From positions 1 to 14,638 of the forward strand of contig CALJUR010000027.1 in NCBI GenBank assembly GCA_937975765.1: 14,638 nt of DNA, given 5' to 3'. The stretch's first letter is position 1; every line of letters starts with the position of its first letter. The DNA comes from an uncultured Myxococcales bacterium. GTDB lineage: Bacteria > Myxococcota_A > UBA9042 > DTJE01. Below are positions 1 to 6,760 of this stretch, in pieces. The position numbers and the translations under genes are program-made. The notes beneath the pieces are model-generated. The model saw nothing but the letters and a program-made list of their open reading frames with translations. It had not been told where the DNA came from and searched no databases.

Positions 1-54
1 GCGCAGATCTGCAACGGCCGGAACCCGAGCGGCGATTCCCCGACAGGCTCCTAG
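1..54 (+). CDS. Possible 3' end of an upstream gene (partial)
   Basis: Reading from base 1 gives 17 codons (AQICNGRNPSGDSPTGS) and then a TAG at 52-54. The piece is too short to recognise a family. The main support is positional. A G/C hairpin begins 26 nt after this TAG, and a nearly identical hairpin begins 26 nt after the ABC ATPase stop at 3867, so the two look like equivalent gene ends. All of this is inference, and the other two plus frames are also open here. Confidence 0.25.
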   Translation, partial: AQICNGRNPSGDSPTGS

Positions 55-80
55 ACAATCCCGCCCCCCGTCATCGCATT

Positions 81-100
81 GCGGGGCCCCCGTCCCCCGC
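81..100 (+). terminator. G/C hairpin, candidate terminator of the upstream gene
   Basis: GCGGGG at 81-86 pairs with CCCCGC at 95-100 around an 8-nt loop. No U-tract follows, so this is not a classical intrinsic terminator. The 19-mer at 83-101 (GGGGCCCCCGTCCCCCGCC) matches 18 of 19 bases of the 19-mer at 3896-3914, and both lie the same distance after a stop codon. It may be a family of intergenic hairpins in this genome. Confidence 0.35.
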
Positions 101-183
101 CCAGGCCAAGCGAAGAAGAAGCCCCGGAACCGCGGGAACCCGCAGGCGGGTGCGCGGCCACCTCACTCCAGGGCGACGTGCAG

Positions 184-219
184 TTGACCTCCTGAAGGTT
201 CGGTACGACCATACGAAAC
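184..219 (+). promoter_or_regulatory. Candidate promoter and operator of the MarR operon
   Basis: TTGACC at 184-189 is a good -35 hexamer. The best -10 candidate, CATACG at 210-215, is weak and spaced at 20 nt. An imperfect palindrome at 198-219 (GTT..GTA..G mirrored by C..TAC..AAC, with outer arms TTCG at 199-202 and CGAA at 214-217) overlaps it. MarR proteins bind such palindromes as dimers and usually repress their own operons, so autoregulation is a reasonable inference. Confidence 0.3.
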
Positions 220-234
220 ATCGGGGCCGGAAGC

Positions 235-243
235 GGGGAGGGG
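235..243 (+). promoter_or_regulatory. Ribosome binding site that sets the MarR start
   Basis: GGGGAGGGG lies directly before the ATG at 246. The reading frame is open upstream and offers a GTG at 150, but that start has no comparable purine-rich site and would add 32 basic residues unlike a MarR N-terminus. The ATG at 246 is therefore preferred. Confidence 0.6.
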
Positions 244-245
244 CC

Positions 246-704
246 ATGGCGGGCAGGCGCGAGGACACGATCCGGCGGATCCTGGACCTGGAAGAGGAGG
301 TCCACCGCTCGGTGGGGCACGGCGACCCGGTGGCCTGGCGGGACTCGGAACTGGGCACCGGCCAGTTGAAGGCGCTGTTCGTGCTGAGGGCGTCCGGCCC
401 CATGCGGATCGGGGCCGTCGGCGACGCCCTGAAGGTGAAGAAGGCCTCGATCAGCGAGACGGTCGACCGGCTGGTTTCGCAGGGGCTTGCGGTTCGTGAG
501 CAGGACCCGGACGACCACCGGGCGGTTCGGGTGGCGCTGACTTCCGAGGGGAGCGACCTGGCCGATCGGCTGCGCGCCTCGGGCGGCGCCCGGACGGCGA
601 GGCTGCTGGAGGTGATGGACGACCTGGAACTGGACCACGTCCGGCTGGGGCTGGAAGCCATGGGCCGCGCCGCGCAGCGACTGGAGGACGGGGGGGAGCC
701 ATGA
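246..704 (+). CDS. MarR-family winged-helix transcriptional regulator
   Basis: The 152-residue protein has the usual MarR length. An N-terminal dimerisation helix (residues 5-22) is followed by helices leading to a winged helix-turn-helix. Residues 53-82 contain the HTH with a recognition helix around KKASISETVDRLVSQG. The wing has the typical D-P-D-D-H-R-A-V-R-V-A-L-T pattern at 87-99, and C-terminal helices (103-147) complete the dimer interface. Its ATGA overlap with the membrane fusion gene makes it the first gene of the export operon. By analogy with MarR-type regulators of efflux operons it is probably an autorepressor released by a ligand, perhaps a substrate of the transporter. The ligand cannot be read from sequence. 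An extended GTG start at 150 is possible but less likely. Confidence 0.88.
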   Translation: MAGRREDTIRRILDLEEEVHRSVGHGDPVAWRDSELGTGQLKALFVLRASGPMRIGAVGDALKVKKASISETVDRLVSQGLAVREQDPDDHRAVRVALTSEGSDLADRLRASGGARTARLLEVMDDLELDHVRLGLEAMGRAAQRLEDGGEP

Positions 705-1903
705 AGCGCCTGGGACGGATCGGCCTGGTCGTCGGCCTGGCGATCCTGGCGGCGGCGACCGTGCTGCTGGCGACGCGGGGGACCCCGGTCCGGCTGGCGA
801 AGGTGCAACGGCATCCCGTCCAGCAGACGGTGGTGGTCAGCGGCCGCGTTGCGGCGGCGGCCCGCGTGTCGATCGGGTCGGTCGTGGTGGGCCGGGTGGT
901 CGAGGTGAAGGCCCGGGAGGGCGACCGGGTGGCGGCCGGCGACCTGCTGGTGGCACTGGAGGACCGCGAGGCCCGGGCGTCGCTGGAACAGTCCCGGGCC
1001 GCGCTGCGGCAGGCCGAGGCCCGGGTGGAGCAGGTGGCGCGCGTGACGGGGCGCGTCGCGACCGAGGAGCAGCGCCAGTCGAAGGCGGCGCTGGAACTGG
1101 CCGAGAAGCGGTTCGCGCGGCTGCAGGCGCTGGAGGCCAACGGGGCCTCGACGACGGACGAACTGGACCAGGCGCGGGCGCAGGCGGAACAGGCCAGGGC
1201 ACGGTACGCGGCCACGCAGTCCCAGGCCTGGGGCGCGGCGTCGCCGTCGGGGGCCGAGGCGAAGGCGGCGAAGGCGGCGCTGGAGATGGCCCGGGCGAAC
1301 GTCGAGGCGGCGCAGGCGCGGCTGGACCAGGCGTCCGTGCGCGCGCCGTCGGGCGGCGTGATCGTGGCCCGCAACGTCGAGCCGGGGGACGTCGTGCAGC
1401 CCGGGGCCGCGCTGCTGGGCCTGGCCGTCGACGGTGCGCCGTACCTGGTGGTCCAGCCCGACGAGAAGAACCTGAACCTGCTGCGGGAAGGCCAGGAGGC
1501 GGTCGCATCGGCCGACGCCTTCCCGGGCCGGACGTTCCCGGCGCGCGTCGATCGCATCCTGCCCGCGGTCGACCGGCTGCGCGGCACGGTCGAGGTCCGC
1601 CTGTCCCTGCCGCAGCCGCCCGACTTCCTGCGACCCGACATGACCGTGTCCGTGGAGATCCGCGCGGACCGGCGCGAGTCCGCCATCGCGCTGCCGGAGA
1701 CGGCCGTGCACGAGGCGCAGGGCCGGCAGTCCTGGGTCTGGGTCGTGCGGGACGGGCGCGTGGTGCGGCGCGACGTGAAGGCGGGGCTGCGCGGCGAGGA
1801 CCGGGTCGAGGTGGTCGAGGGACTGGACGAAGGCGAGATCGTCGTGGCGGGAGACGGGCTGGCGCTGGAACCGGGCCAGCGGGTCCGGGCCGCCCGGGAG
1901 TAG
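701..1903 (+). CDS. HlyD/MacA-family periplasmic adaptor (membrane fusion protein)
   Basis: The 400-residue protein has one N-terminal membrane anchor (about 7-25) with no lipobox Cys, so it should sit in the inner membrane facing the periplasm. The lipoyl/biotinyl half-motifs are at about 54-87 (VVEVKAREGDRVAAGDLLVALE is too long to be chance) and 212-245 (SVRAPSGGVIVARNVEPGD). They enclose an Ala/Glu/Arg-rich coiled-coil hairpin (about 88-211). A beta-barrel (246-322) and a membrane-proximal domain (327-395, with LPETAV) follow. This is the domain order of MacA-type adaptors. It overlaps the regulator by 4 bp and is followed 7 bp later by the permease, so it should link the ABC pump to an outer-membrane channel. 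No TolC-like gene is present in the window. The substrate is unknown. Confidence 0.92.
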   Translation: MKRLGRIGLVVGLAILAAATVLLATRGTPVRLAKVQRHPVQQTVVVSGRVAAAARVSIGSVVVGRVVEVKAREGDRVAAGDLLVALEDREARASLEQSRAALRQAEARVEQVARVTGRVATEEQRQSKAALELAEKRFARLQALEANGASTTDELDQARAQAEQARARYAATQSQAWGAASPSGAEAKAAKAALEMARANVEAAQARLDQASVRAPSGGVIVARNVEPGDVVQPGAALLGLAVDGAPYLVVQPDEKNLNLLREGQEAVASADAFPGRTFPARVDRILPAVDRLRGTVEVRLSLPQPPDFLRPDMTVSVEIRADRRESAIALPETAVHEAQGRQSWVWVVRDGRVVRRDVKAGLRGEDRVEVVEGLDEGEIVVAGDGLALEPGQRVRAARE

Positions 1904-1910
1904 CGCCGGC

Positions 1911-3128
1911 ATGCGTTTCGAGGTCATCGTCGCCCTGCGCTTCCTGCGCGAGGGGCGCTTCCAGACCTGGCTGACCCTGGCCGGCGTGGCGGTCGGCGTG
2001 GGGGTCATCGTCTTCCTGTCCGCGTTGATCTCGGGGCTGCAGGAGCGGCTGATCGAGAACACCCTGGGGTCCCAGCCGCACGTGGTCGTCCGGCCGGTCG
2101 ACGAGGCCGCGCGGCGCATGGTCGAGGACGGAGCCGACACGGTCGTCGCGAAGGTCGAGAAGGCCGCGCAGCGCCCGCGGACGATCCCGGACTGGCCGCT
2201 GAACCTGGCCCGCATCGAGCGGGTGCCGGGCATCGTGGCCACGTCGCCCATCGCGGCCGGCGCGGCCTTCGCGGTGAAGGGGGACGTCAGCAAGGCCGTC
2301 GCGCTGCGCGGCGTCGACCCGGCGCGGTTCGACCGGATCGTGGACGTCACGGGGCGCCTCACGGCCGGGACCTTCCGGCTGGAGGGCAGCGACGCGGTGC
2401 TGGGCGAGGGCCTGGCCCGGGACCTGGGCCTTGGGGTCGGGGACAAGGTGCGCCTGCTGACCGAGGGCGGGCGGGCCGACGTCTTCCTGGTGGGCGGAGT
2501 GTTCGACCTGGGCGCCAAGGACCTGAACGAGCGCTGGGTGCTGGTGTCGATCCGCAACGCGCAGACCCTGCTGAACCTGCAGGAAGGCATCACCAGCATC
2601 GAGGCGCGCGTCGATGCCATCTTCGAGGCCGAGCGGCGCGCCGCCGACATCGTGGACCGCACCGGGCTGGAAGCCGACACCTGGATGCAGATCAACCGCC
2701 AACTGCTGGTGGGCCTGAAGTCCCAGATCGCGTCTGCGGTGATGATCCAGTTCTTCGGGGTGCTGGCCGTGGCGCTGGGCATCGCGTCGGTGCTGGTGGT
2801 CTCCGTGGTCCAGAAGTCGCGCGAGATCGGCATCCTGAAGGCGATCGGGACCTCGACCGGCAAGACGATGACCGTGTTCGTGCTGCAGGGGGCGATCCTG
2901 GGACTGGCGGGATCGGCCCTGGGGTGCCTGCTGGGCGCGGTGCTGGCGATCCTGTTCCGCAACCTGGCGCTGGCGCCCGACGGGTCCCCGGTGTTCCCGG
3001 TGGACCTGCACTGGACGCGATTCGTGGCAGCGTCGGTCGTGGCCACGGCCGTCGGGATCGCGGCCGCCGTCGCGCCGGCCCGCCGGGCGGCGAAACTGGA
3101 CCCCGCCGAGGTGATCCGGTATGGCTGA
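1911..3128 (+). CDS. FtsX/MacB/LolC-type ABC transporter permease
   Basis: The 405-residue protein has the four-helix topology of this family: TM1 at about 21-41, a large periplasmic MacB-PCD-like domain (46-270), then TM2 (274-301), TM3 (321-349) and TM4 (369-389). The cytoplasmic coupling stretch KSREIGILKAIGTS (302-315) is the classic FtsX-domain motif. The C-terminus PARRAAKLDPAEVIRYG is also typical. Such permeases do not form a conventional channel. They transmit ATP hydrolysis mechanically to periplasmic partners, extruding drugs, peptides or siderophores (MacB) or extracting lipoproteins (LolCE). The ATPase is a separate gene that overlaps this one by 8 bp, unlike fused MacB. The adjacent adaptor favours a MacAB-like exporter over a Lol system. 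Confidence 0.93.
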   Translation: MRFEVIVALRFLREGRFQTWLTLAGVAVGVGVIVFLSALISGLQERLIENTLGSQPHVVVRPVDEAARRMVEDGADTVVAKVEKAAQRPRTIPDWPLNLARIERVPGIVATSPIAAGAAFAVKGDVSKAVALRGVDPARFDRIVDVTGRLTAGTFRLEGSDAVLGEGLARDLGLGVGDKVRLLTEGGRADVFLVGGVFDLGAKDLNERWVLVSIRNAQTLLNLQEGITSIEARVDAIFEAERRAADIVDRTGLEADTWMQINRQLLVGLKSQIASAVMIQFFGVLAVALGIASVLVVSVVQKSREIGILKAIGTSTGKTMTVFVLQGAILGLAGSALGCLLGAVLAILFRNLALAPDGSPVFPVDLHWTRFVAASVVATAVGIAAAVAPARRAAKLDPAEVIRYG

Positions 3129-3867
3129 ACCGAACGAAATCGGCGCGTCCGGGTTCGTGGCGCCCGGCGACCCCGACGGCCCCATCCTGCGGCTGCGGGG
3201 CGTGCGCAAGTCGTTCGGCACGCACGTCGTGACCGAGGTCCTGCACGGCATCGACCTGGACGTGCACGCCGGCGAGTTCGTGGCGCTGGTCGGGCCGTCC
3301 GGCGCGGGCAAGAGCACGGTCCTGAACCTGGTGGGCCTGCTGGACCGCCCGTCGGCCGGCCGGATCTGGCTGGACGGCACCGACACCTCCACGCTGGACG
3401 ACGCCGGCCTGACCCGGTTCCGGGGCGAAAAGATCGGGTTCGTGTTCCAGTTCCATCACCTGCTGCCGGCGTTCACGTGCCTGGAGAACGTGATGATGCC
3501 CCTGCTGGTGCACCGGGGGCGGCCGGATGCCGAGATGCGCGATCGGGCGCGGGACCTGCTGGTGCGGGTGGGCCTGCGGGACAAGCAGGACGCGCGCGCC
3601 TCGGACCTGTCGGGCGGGCAGCAGCAGCGCGTCGCGGTGGCGCGGGCGCTGGCGATGCGGCCCCCGCTGGTGCTGGCGGACGAGCCCACCGGCAACCTGG
3701 ACACCCACGCAGCGGACCAGGTCTTCGACCTGTTGCGCGAGTTCAACCGCGAGTACCGGGGCGCCTTCGTGATCGTGACGCACGACGCGCGCCTGGCCGG
3801 CCGGTGCGACCGCATCGTCGAGATCGTGGACGGCGCGATCCGGGGCGACTCCCGGGCCTCGATGTGA
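3121..3867 (+). CDS. ABC transporter ATP-binding protein, MacB/LolD type
   Basis: The 248-residue ATPase is complete. It has Walker A GPSGAGKST (58-66), Q-loop Q110 in FVFQFHHLLPAFT, signature LSGGQQQR (163-170), Walker B LVLADEPT (183-190) with catalytic E188, D-loop GNLD (191-194) and switch H221 in VIVTHD. The FQFHHLLP Q-loop and DEPTGNLD are typical of the LolD/MacB/FtsE branch. It powers the FtsX-type permease, and two copies should work per complex. The ATG at 3121 is preceded by GAGGTGAT (3108-3115) inside the permease end, which implies translational coupling. The first 20 residues before the ABC core are a non-conserved extension. It is the last gene of the operon and is followed by G/C hairpins. 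Confidence 0.96.
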   Translation: MAEPNEIGASGFVAPGDPDGPILRLRGVRKSFGTHVVTEVLHGIDLDVHAGEFVALVGPSGAGKSTVLNLVGLLDRPSAGRIWLDGTDTSTLDDAGLTRFRGEKIGFVFQFHHLLPAFTCLENVMMPLLVHRGRPDAEMRDRARDLLVRVGLRDKQDARASDLSGGQQQRVAVARALAMRPPLVLADEPTGNLDTHAADQVFDLLREFNREYRGAFVIVTHDARLAGRCDRIVEIVDGAIRGDSRASM

Positions 3868-3868
3868 C

Positions 3869-3914
3869 GCGGGGCCCCGCCTGGGGATGTAGGGCGGGGG
3901 CCCCGTCCCCCGCC
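3869..3914 (+). terminator. Double G/C hairpin after the export operon
   Basis: Two structures follow the TGA at 3865-3867. The first is a perfect 12-bp palindrome, GCGGGGCCCCGC, at 3869-3880. The second is an 8-bp stem, GGCGGGGG/CCCCCGCC, at 3893-3914 with a 6-nt loop. There is no U-run, so terminator function is inferred from position. The 19-mer at 3896-3914 nearly repeats 83-101. G-runs at 3871, 3883, 3892 and 3896 could alternatively form a G-quadruplex. Confidence 0.45.
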
Positions 3915-3969
3915 AGCGCCTGGGAAGGAATGTCCTGGACGGGCGGGTTCATCCGCGGCACGTTGTGCC

Positions 3970-3999
3970 TTGACCCGCCAATTGGCAACGGACTAACCT
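3970..3999 (+). promoter_or_regulatory. Candidate promoter of the kinase operon with palindromic operator
   Basis: TTGACC at 3970-3975 and TAACCT at 3994-3999 are 18 nt apart and end 22 nt before the kinase ATG, which suggests a short leader. A perfect 10-bp palindrome, GCCAATTGGC (3977-3986), fills the spacer, where a bound repressor would block RNA polymerase. The -35 hexamer is the same as the one proposed upstream of the MarR gene. The region is visibly AT-richer than its surroundings. Confidence 0.45.
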
Positions 4000-4021
4000 A
4001 GCCGCTACCGAGAGGTTCGCG

Positions 4022-5551
4022 ATGCCCAGGATCTGCCCGGAGTGCAACGCCCGGTTCGACACCAACGTCCTCCGCTGTCCCCACGACGACTCTCCGACCC
4101 TCGTCATCGAGCGCGAGGACGACCTGATCGGCCGCACTCTGGAGGATCGCTTCACCATCCGTTCCCTGCTGGGCGTCGGCGGCATGGGCGCCGTGTACCG
4201 CGCGCACCAGCACTCCATGGACCGGGACGTCGCGCTGAAGCTGCTGAAACGCGACCTGGCGAACGACGAGCAGGCGATCAAGCGCTTCTTCCGCGAGGCG
4301 AAGGCGGCCAGCCGCCTGACCGGCCCGCACGTGATCACGGTGTTCGACTTCGGCCAGACGTCGGACGGCCTGCTGTTCATCGTGATGGAACTGCTGAAGG
4401 GCCGGTCCCTGGCCCGCGAGCTGCGGGACCATCCCGGTGCGATGGCGCCCGCCCGGGCCGTCCGGATCGTGCTGCAGGTGCTGGACGCCCTCGCCGAGGC
4501 GCACGAGTCCGGGGTCCTGCACCGCGACCTGAAGCCCGACAACATCTTCCTGCTGTCCGGCCGGGACGACGACTTCGTGAAGGTCCTCGACTTCGGCATC
4601 GCCAAGATGCTGGGGGGGGACAGCACCTCGCTGACGAACACCGGGATGATCTTCGGGACGCCGACCTACATGAGCCCGGAGCAGGGGCAGGGATACGACG
4701 TCGATCACCGCAGCGACCTGTACGCGGTGGGCGTCATCCTGTTCGAACTGCTGGCGGGCAAGCCGCCGTTCCGCGCGGACACGCCGCTGGCCCTGGTGTA
4801 CAAGAAGGTCCACGAGAAGGCGCCGCTGGTCTACCATGTGAACCCCGACGTGCAGGTGCCCGCCGGCCTGGACGAAGTGCTGTCGCAACTGCTGGCGGTC
4901 CGTCCGGACGATCGGCCGGTGTCGGCGCGGGAGGCGGCCCGGCTGCTGTCGTCCCTTTCCCTGGACCCGACCACCCCCGGCGTGCCGATGCCCGACGTCG
5001 TGATCCGGCACGGGACGACCGAGATCGTGCCGGCGACGCGGGTGCTGGGGACGATGGTCGACGTGGGGACGCCCGAACCGACGCCGTTCCGCGGGATGCG
5101 GCAACCTGGTCGGAAGCGTCGCTGGGCCTGGTGGGCGGCGGGCGCGATCGTCCTGGCGAGCCTGGTGGCGGCGGCGGTGCTGGGGCTGGGCGGGAGGACG
5201 GCCGGTCCCGAAACGTCTCCGGTGCCGGCGGTGATGCCGTCGCCCGCCAGCGCTTCGCCGGGTGCCACCCCGGTGGACGCGGAAGCCCCGGTCCAGGCGC
5301 CTGCCGAGGCGGCCTCTCCCGTCGCGCCGCCGATCGAGGCAGCGGCCCCCGGGCAAGCCTCGCCTGCTGCCCAGGAGTCGCCGCGAGAGGCTCCCCCCGC
5401 CGCCGCGCCCACGAAACGGGAACCTCCGCCGCGCCCGAAGAAGGCGCAGAAGGCGAACGTCGGGCCTGCCCCGGCCAGCCCGCCTGCGGATGACGGGGAT
5501 GCCGAGATGCTGCAGATGATGAAGCGCGGGACCGGAGGGAACGCACGATGA
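4022..5551 (+). CDS. Zinc-ribbon transmembrane Ser/Thr protein kinase (Hanks/PknB type)
   Basis: The 509-residue protein opens with a short zinc ribbon (C5, C8, C19, H21) and continues with a complete kinase domain (about 44-310). The Gly-rich loop is GVGGMGAVY (51-59), the ATP lysine is K73 in VALKLLK, and the helix-C Glu is E92. The catalytic loop is HRDLKPDN (167-174) with D169. The DFG motif is at 190-192, the activation segment ends in SPE (218-220), and R298 lies in the terminal DDRP. A Thr-rich juxtamembrane linker (315-360), one TM helix (369-389) and a Pro/Ala-rich extracytoplasmic tail (395-490) follow, ending in a small helical segment. All catalytic residues are present, so it should be active. 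AGAGG at 4011-4015 is its ribosome site. It overlaps the next gene by ATGA, so the TPR-PEGA protein or the giant lipoprotein may be its partner or target. That link is inferred. Confidence 0.96.
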   Translation: MPRICPECNARFDTNVLRCPHDDSPTLVIEREDDLIGRTLEDRFTIRSLLGVGGMGAVYRAHQHSMDRDVALKLLKRDLANDEQAIKRFFREAKAASRLTGPHVITVFDFGQTSDGLLFIVMELLKGRSLARELRDHPGAMAPARAVRIVLQVLDALAEAHESGVLHRDLKPDNIFLLSGRDDDFVKVLDFGIAKMLGGDSTSLTNTGMIFGTPTYMSPEQGQGYDVDHRSDLYAVGVILFELLAGKPPFRADTPLALVYKKVHEKAPLVYHVNPDVQVPAGLDEVLSQLLAVRPDDRPVSAREAARLLSSLSLDPTTPGVPMPDVVIRHGTTEIVPATRVLGTMVDVGTPEPTPFRGMRQPGRKRRWAWWAAGAIVLASLVAAAVLGLGGRTAGPETSPVPAVMPSPASASPGATPVDAEAPVQAPAEAASPVAPPIEAAAPGQASPAAQESPREAPPAAAPTKREPPPRPKKAQKANVGPAPASPPADDGDAEMLQMMKRGTGGNAR

Positions 5552-6705
5552 CGTCCTGGGGCGCGGCGCGAGGGATCGGGATCGGCGGGATCGCGTTGGC
5601 GGTGGCTCTGCATGCGATTCCCGTCCTCGGCCAGGAACCGCCGTACTCGGCGCGTGCCAAGTCCGTCGAGGTGGAGGCCCAGATCCGGCAGGCCGAGGAG
5701 GACGTCCGGGCCCGCAGGTACCAGGCGGCGGTGGACGGCTTCCGGCGCGTGTTCGAGGCCACCCGCGACCCGGCGTACCTGTACAACTCGGCGCTGCTGT
5801 ACCTGATGCGCCTGAAGGACCCGGTGCGGGCCTGGGACGTGACGATGGAGTTCCTGGAAGCCGCGACGACGGATGCCGAAAGGCAGGACGGCGCGCGCCT
5901 GCAGGAGAAGGTCGAGTCGGAACTGCTGACGGTGCGCGGGCAGGTTCGCGTCGTGGCACGTCCCGATGGCGCGACGTTGTGGCTGGATGCGAAGGCTCCC
6001 GGGTCGCGGATGCTGCGACCGGTGGCGTGGCTGTTGCCCGGCGAACACCGCGTGCTGGCGGAGGCGGACGGGTTCCAGCCGGGCCAGGCGACGGTGCGGG
6101 TGGTCGCCGGCCAGCGGATCGAGGTGCCGGTCAGCCTCGCGGCGCGCGCGCCGGAGCCGCCGGTCGAGAAGGCCGCCGCTGAAGTGGCTCCGCCGCCCGC
6201 CCAGCCCGCCTCGAAGCCGCCGGCCGCGCCCGTTGCGCAACCCGAACCGCGGAAGCCGGTCGCCTTGCCGCAGAAGGTGGATCGCCTTGCGGACATGCAG
6301 AAGCCCTCTCCGGTGGTCGTGTCGAAGCCGGCGCCGGCCTACAGCCCCCGCCAGATCGGCTCGTTCGTGTCGATGGGGCTGGGGAGCGCTGCGATCGTGA
6401 CCGGGGTCGCGCTGTACGTCACGGGGTACCTCGACATCCAGTCCCTGAACGACCTGCACGAATCCGACTACGAGGATCGCGCGGCCTTCGAGGCCGCGTG
6501 GGATCGCCGCTCGAAGGGCCGCGTCGCCGACGGCAAGACGAGGGTCTACACGTCGTACGCGATGTTCGGGGTGGGGGCCGCGGCATTGGGGACCGGGCTG
6601 GCCCTGTACTTCACCTCGAAGCCCGGCGACGGGAAGAAGGCCCAGGCCTCGATCCTGCCAGGCGGTCCCGGCGATGCGGGCCTGACGGCGATGGTGACCT
6701 GGTGA
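5548..6705 (+). CDS. Secreted TPR and PEGA-domain protein with two C-terminal membrane helices
   Basis: The 385-residue protein has a signal sequence (1-28, likely cut near VLG/QE). A TPR-like helical region (about 41-128, with ARRYQAAVDGFRRVFEATRDPAYLYN) and a PEGA-like beta domain follow (133-198, with LLPGEHRVLAEADGFQPG). A Pro/Ala-rich linker (200-265) leads to two hydrophobic helices (about 273-293 and 337-357) separated by a charged loop (295-333). TPR-PEGA proteins next to Ser/Thr kinases are frequent in Myxococcota and are thought to act in envelope interactions, but no biochemical role is settled. The ATGA overlap with the kinase implies coupled translation, and 55 bp separate it from the lipoprotein start. 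It may dock the kinase tail or help organise the surface lipoprotein. Function is inferred from context only. Confidence 0.85.
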   Translation: MTSWGAARGIGIGGIALAVALHAIPVLGQEPPYSARAKSVEVEAQIRQAEEDVRARRYQAAVDGFRRVFEATRDPAYLYNSALLYLMRLKDPVRAWDVTMEFLEAATTDAERQDGARLQEKVESELLTVRGQVRVVARPDGATLWLDAKAPGSRMLRPVAWLLPGEHRVLAEADGFQPGQATVRVVAGQRIEVPVSLAARAPEPPVEKAAAEVAPPPAQPASKPPAAPVAQPEPRKPVALPQKVDRLADMQKPSPVVVSKPAPAYSPRQIGSFVSMGLGSAAIVTGVALYVTGYLDIQSLNDLHESDYEDRAAFEAAWDRRSKGRVADGKTRVYTSYAMFGVGAAALGTGLALYFTSKPGDGKKAQASILPGGPGDAGLTAMVTW

Positions 6706-6751
6706 ACCCGGTCGGGCAGCCTCCCTTTTCCTGCCTTCCCTGCAAGACGAC

Positions 6752-6758
6752 GAGGTGA
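6752..6758 (+). promoter_or_regulatory. Ribosome binding site that sets the lipoprotein start
   Basis: GAGGTGA precedes the ATG at 6761 with correct spacing. An in-frame GTG at 6755 lies inside this site and is therefore rejected as start. The ATG start also gives a textbook lipoprotein signal. The 55-bp gap from 6706 is pyrimidine-rich and shows no clear promoter or hairpin, so co-transcription with the kinase operon is likely. Confidence 0.65.
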
Positions 6759-6760
6759 CC

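Noticed and set aside
150..245. Extended N-terminus of the MarR protein from the GTG at 150
   Set aside because: The added 32 residues are not MarR-like and would cover the candidate promoter, while a strong ribosome site precedes the ATG at 246.
71..3392. Very long minus-strand open frames (up to 991 residues) opposite the export operon
   Set aside because: They are Arg/Pro/Ala-rich, show no domain pattern, and mirror strongly recognisable plus-strand genes. GC-rich codon bias routinely produces such shadows.
4022..5551. Pseudokinase
   Set aside because: The ATP lysine, HRD aspartate, DFG and Gly-rich loop are all intact, so an active kinase is expected.
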